In this document: one piece after another, positions 8,041-15,055 of the stretch
Layout of the letters: every line of letters starts with the position of its first letter
Numbering within the stretch: the first letter of the stretch is position 1
NCBI RefSeq assembly: GCF_001592285.1
Contig: NZ_BCWQ01000014.1
Span: 62,001 to 126,000, forward strand
From: Hydrogenophaga pseudoflava NBRC 102511
GTDB lineage: Bacteria > Pseudomonadota > Gammaproteobacteria > Burkholderiales > Burkholderiaceae_C
Direction of reading: 5' to 3'
DNA length: 64,000 bases
Notes under the pieces: model-generated
The model's database searches: none
What the model saw: the letters and a program-made list of their open reading frames with translations, nothing else
Told to the model about the DNA's origin: nothing
Made by a program: the position numbers and the translations under genes

Positions 8041-8194
8041 TGCATATCACTTCTTTGCTGAGGGACGCACCCCACATTTGGGGGTTGCGGTCAACCACAA
8101 TACGCGGGTTCGTTCATCCGCCGCATCATGCGGTACATATCCCCTTGCTGTATCGTGTAGACGTCCTGCCCCTGCGGGCAGCCCGGAGGTTTTT

Positions 8195-8518
8195 TTGATT
8201 GCGACGCTGACCAGGCTCTTCAAAGGCAAGGCTGCGCCCGGCAAGGGGGCCAAGGCCGTGCCGAGCCTGAAAGATCTTCAGGTCATCCGGTCTGCCCTGC
8301 TGCAGACCGTGGCGGACTGCGACGGCATCTCCGTGCACCGGTTGCGGCACAAGATCGAGCAAACGCAGACCGTGCAGGATCTCTGGTTGCTGCGCAACGA
8401 CGCCTACCAGCTCATTTCCCAAGCCACCAGCCAGACGGTGGCGGCCGAGCGGATCAACGCCCTCCTTGCGGTTTTCGAAGGCTGGGTCGACGCCCGTCAG
8501 CTGGGACGTATCCGCTGA
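8195..8518 (+). CDS. Conserved-looking hypothetical protein, TTG start
   Basis: A 107-residue protein that I do not recognise. No ATG or GTG start is available in a sensible place. A strong ribosome site (GGAGG, 8185-8189) precedes TTG at 8195. The protein begins with a basic stretch (LIATLTRLFKGKAAPGKGAK). A helical, mostly polar region follows with VADCDGISVHRLRHKIEQTQTV and ends DARQLGRIR. There is no signal peptide or membrane segment. The codon pattern resembles its neighbours, so I take it as a real gene; function unknown. It converges on the MaoC gene. Confidence 0.65.
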   Translation: MIATLTRLFKGKAAPGKGAKAVPSLKDLQVIRSALLQTVADCDGISVHRLRHKIEQTQTVQDLWLLRNDAYQLISQATSQTVAAERINALLAVFEGWVDARQLGRIR

Positions 8519-8525
8519 GCGACGC

Positions 8526-8981
8526 TCAGGGATAGCGCCGCACCAAGGCTTCGGCCACACACACCGGCTTCTCGGCCCCTTCGCGCTCAACGGCCACCGA
8601 CCAGGCCATCTGCAGGCCATTGCCTTCGATCGGGGTGGCCGTCAACAGCGTCATGCGCGCCCGCAGGCGACTGCCCACCGGGACGGGTGAGGTGAAGCGC
8701 ACCTTGTTCAGTCCGTAGTTCACCCCCATGCCGCCCTGCCGGATTTCGAACGCCGAGTCGAAAAACACGGGCAGCAGCGACAGGGTAAGGAAGCCGTGCG
8801 CGATCGGTGCACCGAAGGGGCCCGCACGCGCGCGCTCCACGTCCACATGGATCCACTGGTGGTCACCGGTCGCGTCGGCGAAGCGGTTGACCTGCTCCTG
8901 GGTCACGGTGACCCAGTCGCTGGTGGCCACTTCCTGACCCACACAGGCCGCAAGTTCGTCGAGGGTGTCAAAGCTTCTCAT
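8526..8981 (-). CDS. MaoC family dehydratase, (R)-enoyl-CoA hydratase-like
   Basis: A 151-residue hot-dog-fold protein. The hydratase-2 catalytic motif is present: FADATGDHQWIHVD (residues 34-47), with Asp40 and His45 as the expected catalytic pair, followed by FGAPIAHGFLTLSLLP. Enzymes of this type hydrate trans-2-enoyl-CoA to (R)-3-hydroxyacyl-CoA and can feed polyhydroxyalkanoate synthesis. The substrate range cannot be read from sequence. ATG at 8981 is preferred over an in-frame ATG 45 bases upstream. Confidence 0.9.
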   Translation of the reverse strand: MRSFDTLDELAACVGQEVATSDWVTVTQEQVNRFADATGDHQWIHVDVERARAGPFGAPIAHGFLTLSLLPVFFDSAFEIRQGGMGVNYGLNKVRFTSPVPVGSRLRARMTLLTATPIEGNGLQMAWSVAVEREGAEKPVCVAEALVRRYP

Positions 8982-9047
8982 GGAGGCCGACTCTAGGTCC
9001 AGGACCCTGAAAGGCACTGTCGGCACCGCGACAGCGCCGGACCGGGT

Positions 9048-9665
9048 TCAGCGGTCCAGCCAGTCGCAGATGCCGCGCCACTGCTCCAGGTCTTTTTCCA
9101 CACGGCTGGGCGCCACATCGAACAGCGTGAGCCCGCGCGCGGCGAGGTGGATGTAGTTCTGCGTGTCGCGCAGGTAGCCCAGAACCGGCAGCCCCAGCCC
9201 ATCGACAAACTCGTGCAGCTTGTCGGCCGCAATCGTGCGGGCATCGACCCGCATGCCGACGATGCCCACCTGCAGATGCCCCGCGTGCTTGGACTGAGCG
9301 AGCTCGTCAAGAAACGCGCGCGTGGCGTAGATGTCGAAGATGCTCGGCTGCAGCGGCACCAGCACCTTGTCGGCATGTTTGAGCGCTTCCTTACACAGCG
9401 ATCCGTGCAGGCCGGCGGGCGTGTCCAGCACCACATGGGTCGTCCCTTTGGGCGGCTTGCCCACATGGTCGCCCGACACTTCCCACGAGCGGATCGGGCG
9501 GGCGGCCGCAGGGCGCAGGCTCAGCCAGAGCGCGGACGACTGCTGGCGGTCGGCGTCGCCCAGCATCACGGCGTGGCCGCGGCTGGCCAGGTAGCCGGCC
9601 ACGTTGGTCGACAGGGTGGACTTGCCCACCCCTCCCTTCGGATTTGCGATCACCACCACCGGCAT
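9048..9665 (-). CDS. ParA family ATPase, orphan
   Basis: A 205-residue deviant Walker-A ATPase. KGGVGKST lies at residues 10-17, and Asp-rich ML GDADRQQSS and VVLDTPAG mark switch regions I and II. The protein lacks the N-terminal DNA-binding extension of plasmid-type ParA. No parB gene or obvious parS sites are nearby, so a role in replicon segregation is not supported. Such short ParA proteins may position other cellular cargo or regulate it; the partner here is unknown. Confidence 0.88.
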   Translation of the reverse strand: MPVVVIANPKGGVGKSTLSTNVAGYLASRGHAVMLGDADRQQSSALWLSLRPAAARPIRSWEVSGDHVGKPPKGTTHVVLDTPAGLHGSLCKEALKHADKVLVPLQPSIFDIYATRAFLDELAQSKHAGHLQVGIVGMRVDARTIAADKLHEFVDGLGLPVLGYLRDTQNYIHLAARGLTLFDVAPSRVEKDLEQWRGICDWLDR

Positions 9666-9695
9666 ACGGACCTCCTCGGGTGCATGGAACGCCGG

Positions 9696-10460
9696 CTATG
9701 TTAACGGGCGTGCATCCCAGAGCAGCTTCACCGCGGTCAGGAACATGCCGGTATAGACCATGCGGTAGAACAGCGCCTGGTTGATGCGGTGCGCGATGCG
9801 CACACCCACCCACACCCCGATCGGCGCGAATGGCAGCAATGCCAGCGAGGTGGCCATGTTGCGCCAGTCCAGCAGGCCCAGCCAGGCGTACGGAATCCAC
9901 TTGGACAGGTTTATGAAGAAGAAGAAAAAGGCCATGGTGCCTGTGAACAGCACCGGCCGGAGCTTCAGCGGAATCACATAGGCATTGATCGGGGGCCCGC
10001 CCGCGTGGGCGATGAAACTGGTGAAGCCGGACGTGGCTGTCAGGATCGCGCCCAGCCATTTCGGCGGTGGCGGGCTGTCGGCGCGGGGCGGAAACAGCAG
10101 GCGCTGCGCCAGGAACAGCAGCGTCACCAGCCCCACCACCCCGGCCACCACCCGGGCGTCCAGGACGCGGAACAACACGGTGCCCAGGACGATGCCGGCC
10201 AGGCCGAACGGCAGCAGGAATTTCAGCAGTGCCCGGTCCACATCCTTGCGAAAGGCCGCCATGCCCAGCAGGTCCATCACCAGCAGCACCGGCATCAGGA
10301 TCGCCGCCGCCTGCGGCACTGTGACCGCCAGCGCCATCATGGGCACAGCCAGCGAACCGAAGCCCGCACCGAAGCCGCTCTTGCTCACGCCCAGCAGCAG
10401 CACCGCCGGGATCGAGACCGCGTAGAAGAACGGATCGGTGATCAGCGGCAGCGCGCTCAC
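9696..10460 (-). CDS. TSUP family (TauE/SafE-like) membrane permease
   Basis: 254 residues from GTG at 10460, which overlaps the thiolase stop by 4 bases (GTGA). The protein has about eight hydrophobic helices in two halves. The first half contains GVSKSGFGAGFGSLAVPMMAL and the second has TSGFTSFIAHAGGPPINAYVIPLKL, the TSUP hallmark in each repeat. The family exports or imports sulfur compounds or organic anions. Its overlap with a thiolase gene suggests a possible carboxylate substrate, but that is inference only. Confidence 0.87.
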   Translation of the reverse strand: MSALPLITDPFFYAVSIPAVLLLGVSKSGFGAGFGSLAVPMMALAVTVPQAAAILMPVLLVMDLLGMAAFRKDVDRALLKFLLPFGLAGIVLGTVLFRVLDARVVAGVVGLVTLLFLAQRLLFPPRADSPPPPKWLGAILTATSGFTSFIAHAGGPPINAYVIPLKLRPVLFTGTMAFFFFFINLSKWIPYAWLGLLDWRNMATSLALLPFAPIGVWVGVRIAHRINQALFYRMVYTGMFLTAVKLLWDARPLT

Positions 10461-11659
10461 ACGCGCTCGACTATCAGCGCAATGCCCTGGCCCACGCCGA
10501 TGCACATGGTGCACAGCGCGTAGCGTCCGCCGGTGGCGTGCAGGCGGTTGACCGCCGTGGTGGCCAGGCGCGCGCCGCTGGCGCCCAGCGGGTGGCCCAG
10601 CGCGATGGCGCCGCCCCAGGCGTTCACGCGCTCGTCGTCGTCCTTGAGCCCCAGCAGGCGCAGGACAGCCAGGCCCTGGGCCGCAAAGGCTTCGTTGAGT
10701 TCGATCACGTCGATCTGCTCCAGCGTCAGCCCGGTCTGGGCCAGCACCTTCTGCGTGGCCGGCGCAGGGCCGATGCCCATGATGCGCGGCGCCACCCCGG
10801 CCGTGGCCATGCCGACGATGCGGGCCTTGGGCGTCAGGCCGTTCTTCGCGGCCGTGGCCTCGTCGGCCAGCAGCAGCGCACAGGCGCCGTCGTTGACACC
10901 GCTGGCGTTGCCGGCCGTCACCGTGCCGTCGGGCCGCACCACGCCCTTGAGTTTGGCCAGCGCTTCCAGGCTGGTCTCTCGCGGGTGTTCATCGGTGTCG
11001 ACCACCACCGCATCGCCCTTCTTCTGCGGAATGCTCACAGGGCAGATCTCGCGCGCCAAGTGCCCGGCCTTGATCGCCGCCACCGCGCGCATCTGGCTGG
11101 CCAGGGCCATGCGGTCCTGGGCTTCGCGCTCGATCTTGAAATCGGTCGCCACGTTCTCAGCCGTCTCGGGCATGGAGTCGACGCCGTACTTCTCCTTCAT
11201 CAGCTTGTTGACGAAGCGCCAGCCGATGGTGGTGTCGTAGACCGCGTTGGCGCGGCTGAAGGCGCTCTCGGCCTTGGGCATCACGAACGGCGCGCGGCTC
11301 ATGCTCTCCACGCCGCCGGCGATCATCAGCCCCGCTTCGCCGGCCTTGATGGCGCGTGCCGCCGTGCCCACCGCGTCCAGCCCCGAGCCGCACAGGCGGT
11401 TGATGGTGGCACCCGGCACCTCCAGCTGCAGCCCCGCCAGCAGGCTGCTCATGTGGGCGACGTTGCGGTTGTCTTCACCGGCCTGGTTGGCACAGCCGAA
11501 CAGCACATCGGTGACAGCGGCCCAGTCCACCGAAGGATTGCGCGCCATCAACGCTCTGAGGGGAATCGCACCGAGGTCGTCGGTGCGCACGGAGGACAGG
11601 GCGCCGCCGTAGCGGCCGAAGGGGGTGCGGATGGCGTCGCAGATGAATGCCTGTGGCAT
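10457..11659 (-). CDS. pcaF: 3-oxoadipyl-CoA thiolase
   Basis: A 400-residue thiolase, the size of PcaF/PaaJ enzymes, which cleave 3-oxoadipyl-CoA to succinyl-CoA and acetyl-CoA at the end of aromatic-ring degradation. Catalytic residues are in place: Cys90 (NRLCGSGLDAV), His356 (ALGHPLGASGAR) and Cys386 (CTMCIGVGQG). The N-terminus AFICDAIRTPFGRYGGALS is typical of PcaF. No other beta-ketoadipate gene is in the window, so a general acetyl-CoA acyltransferase role is not excluded. ATG at 11659 is preferred over one 36 bases upstream. Confidence 0.85.
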   Translation of the reverse strand: MPQAFICDAIRTPFGRYGGALSSVRTDDLGAIPLRALMARNPSVDWAAVTDVLFGCANQAGEDNRNVAHMSSLLAGLQLEVPGATINRLCGSGLDAVGTAARAIKAGEAGLMIAGGVESMSRAPFVMPKAESAFSRANAVYDTTIGWRFVNKLMKEKYGVDSMPETAENVATDFKIEREAQDRMALASQMRAVAAIKAGHLAREICPVSIPQKKGDAVVVDTDEHPRETSLEALAKLKGVVRPDGTVTAGNASGVNDGACALLLADEATAAKNGLTPKARIVGMATAGVAPRIMGIGPAPATQKVLAQTGLTLEQIDVIELNEAFAAQGLAVLRLLGLKDDDERVNAWGGAIALGHPLGASGARLATTAVNRLHATGGRYALCTMCIGVGQGIALIVERV

Positions 11660-11697
11660 GGTGTGTCTCCTCGAAAAACATGCAGGATAATGCATCC

Positions 11698-12135
11698 ATG
11701 TTCAGTCCGTCCCAAGCCGATGTCCGGCGCTTCTTCTGTGCCGTGCACGCCAAACAACAGTCCGGCGAGGCCATGGAGGCCATCGAGATGCTGGCCGGCC
11801 AGTGGATCGCCGAGCACCCGGAGTACCACGCCGCGCTCTCGGATGTCGACGCGGCGCTGGCGCAGATGGGCACCCCCGGCGACGGTGGGCAGGAGAACCC
11901 GTTCCTGCACCTGTCCATGCACCTGTCGATCAGCGAGCAGTGCAGCATCGACCAGCCCCCGGGCATCCGCCAAGCGGTGGAGCTGCTGACCGCGCGCCGC
12001 GGCGACCTGCACGCCGCCCACCACGAGGTGATGGAGTGCCTGGGCCGCATGATCTGGGAGAGCCAGCGCTCGGGCCGCCCGCCGGACGGGCAGGCCTACA
12101 TCGACCAGGTGCGGCGTCGCGCCACCCAGGACTGA
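11698..12135 (+). CDS. DUF1841 family protein
   Basis: A 145-residue soluble protein. It begins MFSPSQADVRRFFCAVHAK and contains ENPFLHLSMHLSISEQ and HAAHHEVMECLGRMIWESQR, the conserved His-rich core of DUF1841 proteins found in beta- and gammaproteobacteria. The histidines and glutamates could bind a metal, but that is inference. No function is established. The start is the third in-frame ATG, chosen because the family begins at MFxPS. The gene ends in the terminator at 12140-12166. Confidence 0.85.
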   Translation: MFSPSQADVRRFFCAVHAKQQSGEAMEAIEMLAGQWIAEHPEYHAALSDVDAALAQMGTPGDGGQENPFLHLSMHLSISEQCSIDQPPGIRQAVELLTARRGDLHAAHHEVMECLGRMIWESQRSGRPPDGQAYIDQVRRRATQD

Positions 12136-12139
12136 AACA

Positions 12140-12166
12140 AAAAAGCCGCTCGATGAGCGGCTTTTT
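12140..12166. terminator. Bidirectional intrinsic terminator
   Basis: A 12-bp perfect stem (AAAAAGCCGCTC and GAGCGGCTTTTT) with a 3-base loop. It lies between the convergent DUF1841 and cytochrome c4 genes. A-run and T-run flanks allow use from both sides. Confidence 0.92.
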
Positions 12167-12182
12167 CATGGGAAGTCAGAGG

Positions 12183-12851
12183 TCAGCGGAAGCGCGACTG
12201 CGGCACCGTCTGCAGGTCGCCGTCCAGCGAACCCAGGTACTTGGCGATCTCGCGCATCTCGGCGGGCTTGAACTGCTTGGCAATGCCGGCCATCACGCCG
12301 TTGGAGCGACCGACCACGTTGTTGCCCTCGACCGTGTAGGACTTGAGCGCGACGTAGAGGTAGTCCGAATGCTGGCCGGCGATCTTGGGGTAGCTCGGAT
12401 CGATGGGCTTGGCGAAGTTGGCGCCGTGGCAGGAGGCGCAGGCACCCTTCTGGATCAGTGCGGCGGCGGCTGCACTCGCGGTCTTGGGTGTCTCCGCGGG
12501 CGCGGCGCCAGCTTGTGCCGAATAGAACGCGGCCAGATCGGCCATGTCCTGCTCGCTCAGCGAACCGGCGATGCCGCGCATGGAAGGGTGCTTGCGGTCG
12601 CCCTTCTTGTAGGCGGTCAGCGCGGAGACGATGTACTTGTCGGACTGACCCGAGATCTTGGGAACCTTGTGGATCTCGGGGAAGCTGTTCTGGTAGCCCT
12701 TGATGCCGTGGCAACCAATGCACATTTCAGCTTTCTTCTGGCCGGCCTCAGCCGAGCCGGTCACACCTTGCGCCTGGGCAGCCGAAACCGCTGCAAGAAG
12801 GGTCGCAGCGGCGACAACAGTACGGGCGAACGTAGGCAGCGGATGGGTCAT
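12183..12851 (-). CDS. Dihaem cytochrome c4
   Basis: A 222-residue periplasmic cytochrome. Its signal peptide is MTHPLPTFARTVVAAATLLA followed by AVSAAQA. Two cytochrome c domains each carry a haem motif: CIGCH (Cys44, Cys47, His48) and CASCH (Cys138, Cys141, His142). Both domains contain PKI(S/A)GQ, typical of c4, and methionines that fit the sixth-ligand position. Cytochromes c4 pass electrons to terminal oxidases. The ATG at 12851 is used because the longer frame would translate the FNR-type box and lose the signal peptide. Confidence 0.95.
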   Translation of the reverse strand: MTHPLPTFARTVVAAATLLAAVSAAQAQGVTGSAEAGQKKAEMCIGCHGIKGYQNSFPEIHKVPKISGQSDKYIVSALTAYKKGDRKHPSMRGIAGSLSEQDMADLAAFYSAQAGAAPAETPKTASAAAAALIQKGACASCHGANFAKPIDPSYPKIAGQHSDYLYVALKSYTVEGNNVVGRSNGVMAGIAKQFKPAEMREIAKYLGSLDGDLQTVPQSRFR

Positions 12852-12876
12852 TTTGCAAGCACAATGAAGTGAACGA

Positions 12877-12890
12877 TTGATAAAAATCAA
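12877..12890 (-). promoter_or_regulatory. FNR/Anr-type box before cytochrome c4 gene
   Basis: A perfect TTGAT-N4-ATCAA dyad (TTGATAAAAATCAA). Its centre is 32.5 bases before the cytochrome c4 ATG, almost the same geometry as the box before coxB. It overlaps the predicted transcription start of the promoter at 12897-12904. Confidence 0.75.
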
Positions 12891-12896
12891 CAGACG

Positions 12897-12904
12897 ATTA
12901 TATA
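12897..12904 (-). promoter_or_regulatory. -10 element of the cytochrome c4 promoter
   Basis: The minus strand reads TATATAAT, a near-ideal extended -10. The predicted start site near 12890 falls at the edge of the FNR-type box. No convincing -35 is seen at 17 bases; that region is covered by the inverted repeat at 12914-12933. Confidence 0.5.
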
Positions 12905-12913
12905 GACTTGACC

Positions 12914-12933
12914 ATCAATAACGGCTTATTGAT
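12914..12933. promoter_or_regulatory. Perfect inverted repeat, candidate operator
   Basis: ATCAATAA-CGGC-TTATTGAT: 8-bp arms with no mismatch, in the 127-bp region between the divergent cytochrome c4 and MoxR genes. It covers the -35 region of the cytochrome c4 promoter. There is no T-run after it, so a terminator is unlikely. Confidence 0.5.
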
Positions 12934-12978
12934 AACCCTGACCCACAGGCCCATCCACCGCCCTTCTCCGCCCCCTCC

Positions 12979-13833
12979 ATGAAGTTCCAAGGCTCTGAAA
13001 ACTACGTCGCCACCCAGGACCTGATGCTGGCCGTGAACGCCGCCATCACGCTCAAACGCCCGCTGCTCGTCAAGGGCGAACCAGGCACCGGCAAGACCAT
13101 GCTGGCCGAGGAGGTGGCGCAGGCGCTGGACATGCCGCTGCTGCAGTGGCACATCAAGTCCACCACCAAGGCACAGCAGGGCCTCTACGAGTACGACGCG
13201 GTGAACCGCCTGCGCGACAGCCAGCTAAACACCGCCGACAGCGCCGAGCGCGTCAAGGACATCCGCAACTACATCGTGCAGGGTGTGCTGTGGCAGGCCT
13301 TCACCGCCGACCAGCCGGTCGCCCTGCTGATCGATGAAATCGACAAGGCCGACATCGAGTTCCCCAACGACCTGCTGCGCGAACTCGACCGCATGGAGTT
13401 CTACTGCTACGAAACGCGCGAACTCATCAAGGCCAAACACCGGCCGCTGGTGTTCATCACCTCGAACAACGAAAAGGAACTGCCCGACGCCTTCCTGCGC
13501 CGCTGCTTCTTCCACTACATCAAGTTCCCCGATGCCGACACGATGAAGAAGATCGTGGACGTGCACTTCCCCACGCTCAAGGACGAGCTGCTGACCGCGG
13601 CGATGAAGACGTTCTACGACGTGCGCAACCTGCCGGGCCTGAAGAAGAAGCCATCCACCAGCGAACTGCTGGACTGGCTCAAGCTGCTGATGGCCGAAGA
13701 CATCCCGCTCGAAGCGCTGCAGAGCGCCGACAACAAGGTGTCGATCCCGCCGCTGGTGGGCGCCTTGCTCAAGAACGAGCAGGACACGACGCTGTTCGAA
13801 AAGCTGGTGTTCATGAACCAAAGGAACCGGTGA
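12979..13833 (+). CDS. MoxR-type AAA+ ATPase
   Basis: A 284-residue ATPase. Walker A is GEPGTGKT (33-40), Walker B is LLIDEIDKAD (116-125), and the sensor region reads VFITSNNEKELPDAFLRRCFFHY. MoxR ATPases act as chaperones that help activate or assemble protein complexes, usually with a von Willebrand A partner encoded next door, as here. The target complex is unknown. Divergent from cytochrome c4; the VWA gene starts 28 bases downstream. Confidence 0.93.
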   Translation: MKFQGSENYVATQDLMLAVNAAITLKRPLLVKGEPGTGKTMLAEEVAQALDMPLLQWHIKSTTKAQQGLYEYDAVNRLRDSQLNTADSAERVKDIRNYIVQGVLWQAFTADQPVALLIDEIDKADIEFPNDLLRELDRMEFYCYETRELIKAKHRPLVFITSNNEKELPDAFLRRCFFHYIKFPDADTMKKIVDVHFPTLKDELLTAAMKTFYDVRNLPGLKKKPSTSELLDWLKLLMAEDIPLEALQSADNKVSIPPLVGALLKNEQDTTLFEKLVFMNQRNR

Positions 13834-13861
13834 GCCCCCTGCTCATCGACGGAGGTCCGTC

Positions 13862-15049
13862 ATGCTGATCGACTTCTTCTACACCCTGCGCGCGGCCAAG
13901 CTGCCGGTGTCGGTCAAGGAGTACCTGACCCTGCTCGAGGCGCTCAAGGCGGACGTGGTCGGGCCGACCAACCCGGACGCCTGCACCATGGACGACTTCT
14001 ATTTCCTGGCCCGCACCGCGCTGGTCAAGGACGAGAAGCACTTCGACAAGTTCGACCGCGCCTTCGCCGCCTACTTCAAGGGCGTGGAGATGATCGCGGA
14101 CTTCAGCAAGCCGATTCCCGCCGACTGGCTGCGTCAGGAGATGGAACGCCTGCTGACCGACGAGCAGATCGCCAACGCGCCCAAGATGGATTGGGACGAA
14201 CTGATGGAGACGCTGAAGAAGCGGCTCGAAGAACAGAAGGAGCGTCACGAAGGCGGCAACAAGTGGATCGGCACCGGTGGCACCTCACCCTTCGGCCACA
14301 GCGGCAAGAACCCGCAGGGCATCCGCATTGGCGGCAAGGGCGGCAACAAGTCGGCGGTGAAGGTGTGGGACCAGCGCGCCTACCGCGACTACGACGACAC
14401 GCAGGAACTGGGCACGCGCAACATCAAGGTCGCGCTGCGGCGCCTGCGCAAGTTCGCGCGCGAGGGCCACGACCTGGAGCTGGACCTGCCCGACACCATC
14501 CGCGCCACCGCCGCCAACGCCGGCTGGCTGGACATCAAGATGATCCCGGAGCGGCACAACAACGTGAAGGTGCTGCTGCTGATGGACGTGGGCGGCACGA
14601 TGGACGAACACATCCAGCGTGTCGAGGAGCTGTTTTCCGCCGTCAAGGCCGAGTTCAAGCACCTGGAGTTCTATTACTTCCACAACTGCGTCTACGACTT
14701 CATGTGGAAGAACAACAAGCGCCGCTACGCCGAGAAGTTCCCGACATGGGACATCATCCGCAAGTACAACAAGGACTACAAACTGATCTTCGTGGGCGAC
14801 GCCACCATGAGCCCGTACGAGATCCTGCAACCCGGCGGCAGCGTGGAATACAACAACGAAGAAGCGGGTGCGGAGTGGTTACAACGGCTCACACACGCGT
14901 TCCCGAAATTTGCCTGGATCAACCCGGAACCTCAGGGCGTGTGGCAGTATCGACAGAGCATCAGCATCGTCCAGCAACTCGTGGGGCAGCGCATGTTCCC
15001 GCTGACCCTCAAGGGGCTGGAGGACACGATGAGAATGCTCTCGAAATAA
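13862..15049 (+). CDS. VWA domain (CoxE-like) protein, MoxR partner
   Basis: A 395-residue protein. The N-terminal half (LIDFFYTLRAAKLPVSVKEY...) is typical of VWA proteins paired with MoxR ATPases. A glycine-rich linker (GTGGTSPFGHSGKNPQGI) follows. The VWA domain starts near residue 235 with VKVLLLMDVGGTMDEH; its metal site reads D-V-G-G-T instead of the standard D-x-S-x-S, so metal binding may be altered. No membrane segment or signal is seen. Its pairing with the ATPase suggests a cytoplasmic chaperone complex. Confidence 0.88.
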   Translation: MLIDFFYTLRAAKLPVSVKEYLTLLEALKADVVGPTNPDACTMDDFYFLARTALVKDEKHFDKFDRAFAAYFKGVEMIADFSKPIPADWLRQEMERLLTDEQIANAPKMDWDELMETLKKRLEEQKERHEGGNKWIGTGGTSPFGHSGKNPQGIRIGGKGGNKSAVKVWDQRAYRDYDDTQELGTRNIKVALRRLRKFAREGHDLELDLPDTIRATAANAGWLDIKMIPERHNNVKVLLLMDVGGTMDEHIQRVEELFSAVKAEFKHLEFYYFHNCVYDFMWKNNKRRYAEKFPTWDIIRKYNKDYKLIFVGDATMSPYEILQPGGSVEYNNEEAGAEWLQRLTHAFPKFAWINPEPQGVWQYRQSISIVQQLVGQRMFPLTLKGLEDTMRMLSK

Positions 15050-15055
15050 GCCTGC

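Noticed and set aside
9048..9665. A plasmid or chromosome partition locus
   Set aside because: No parB, no origin-like repeats and no dnaA-type genes are nearby; the ParA protein also lacks the DNA-binding extension of partition ParA proteins.
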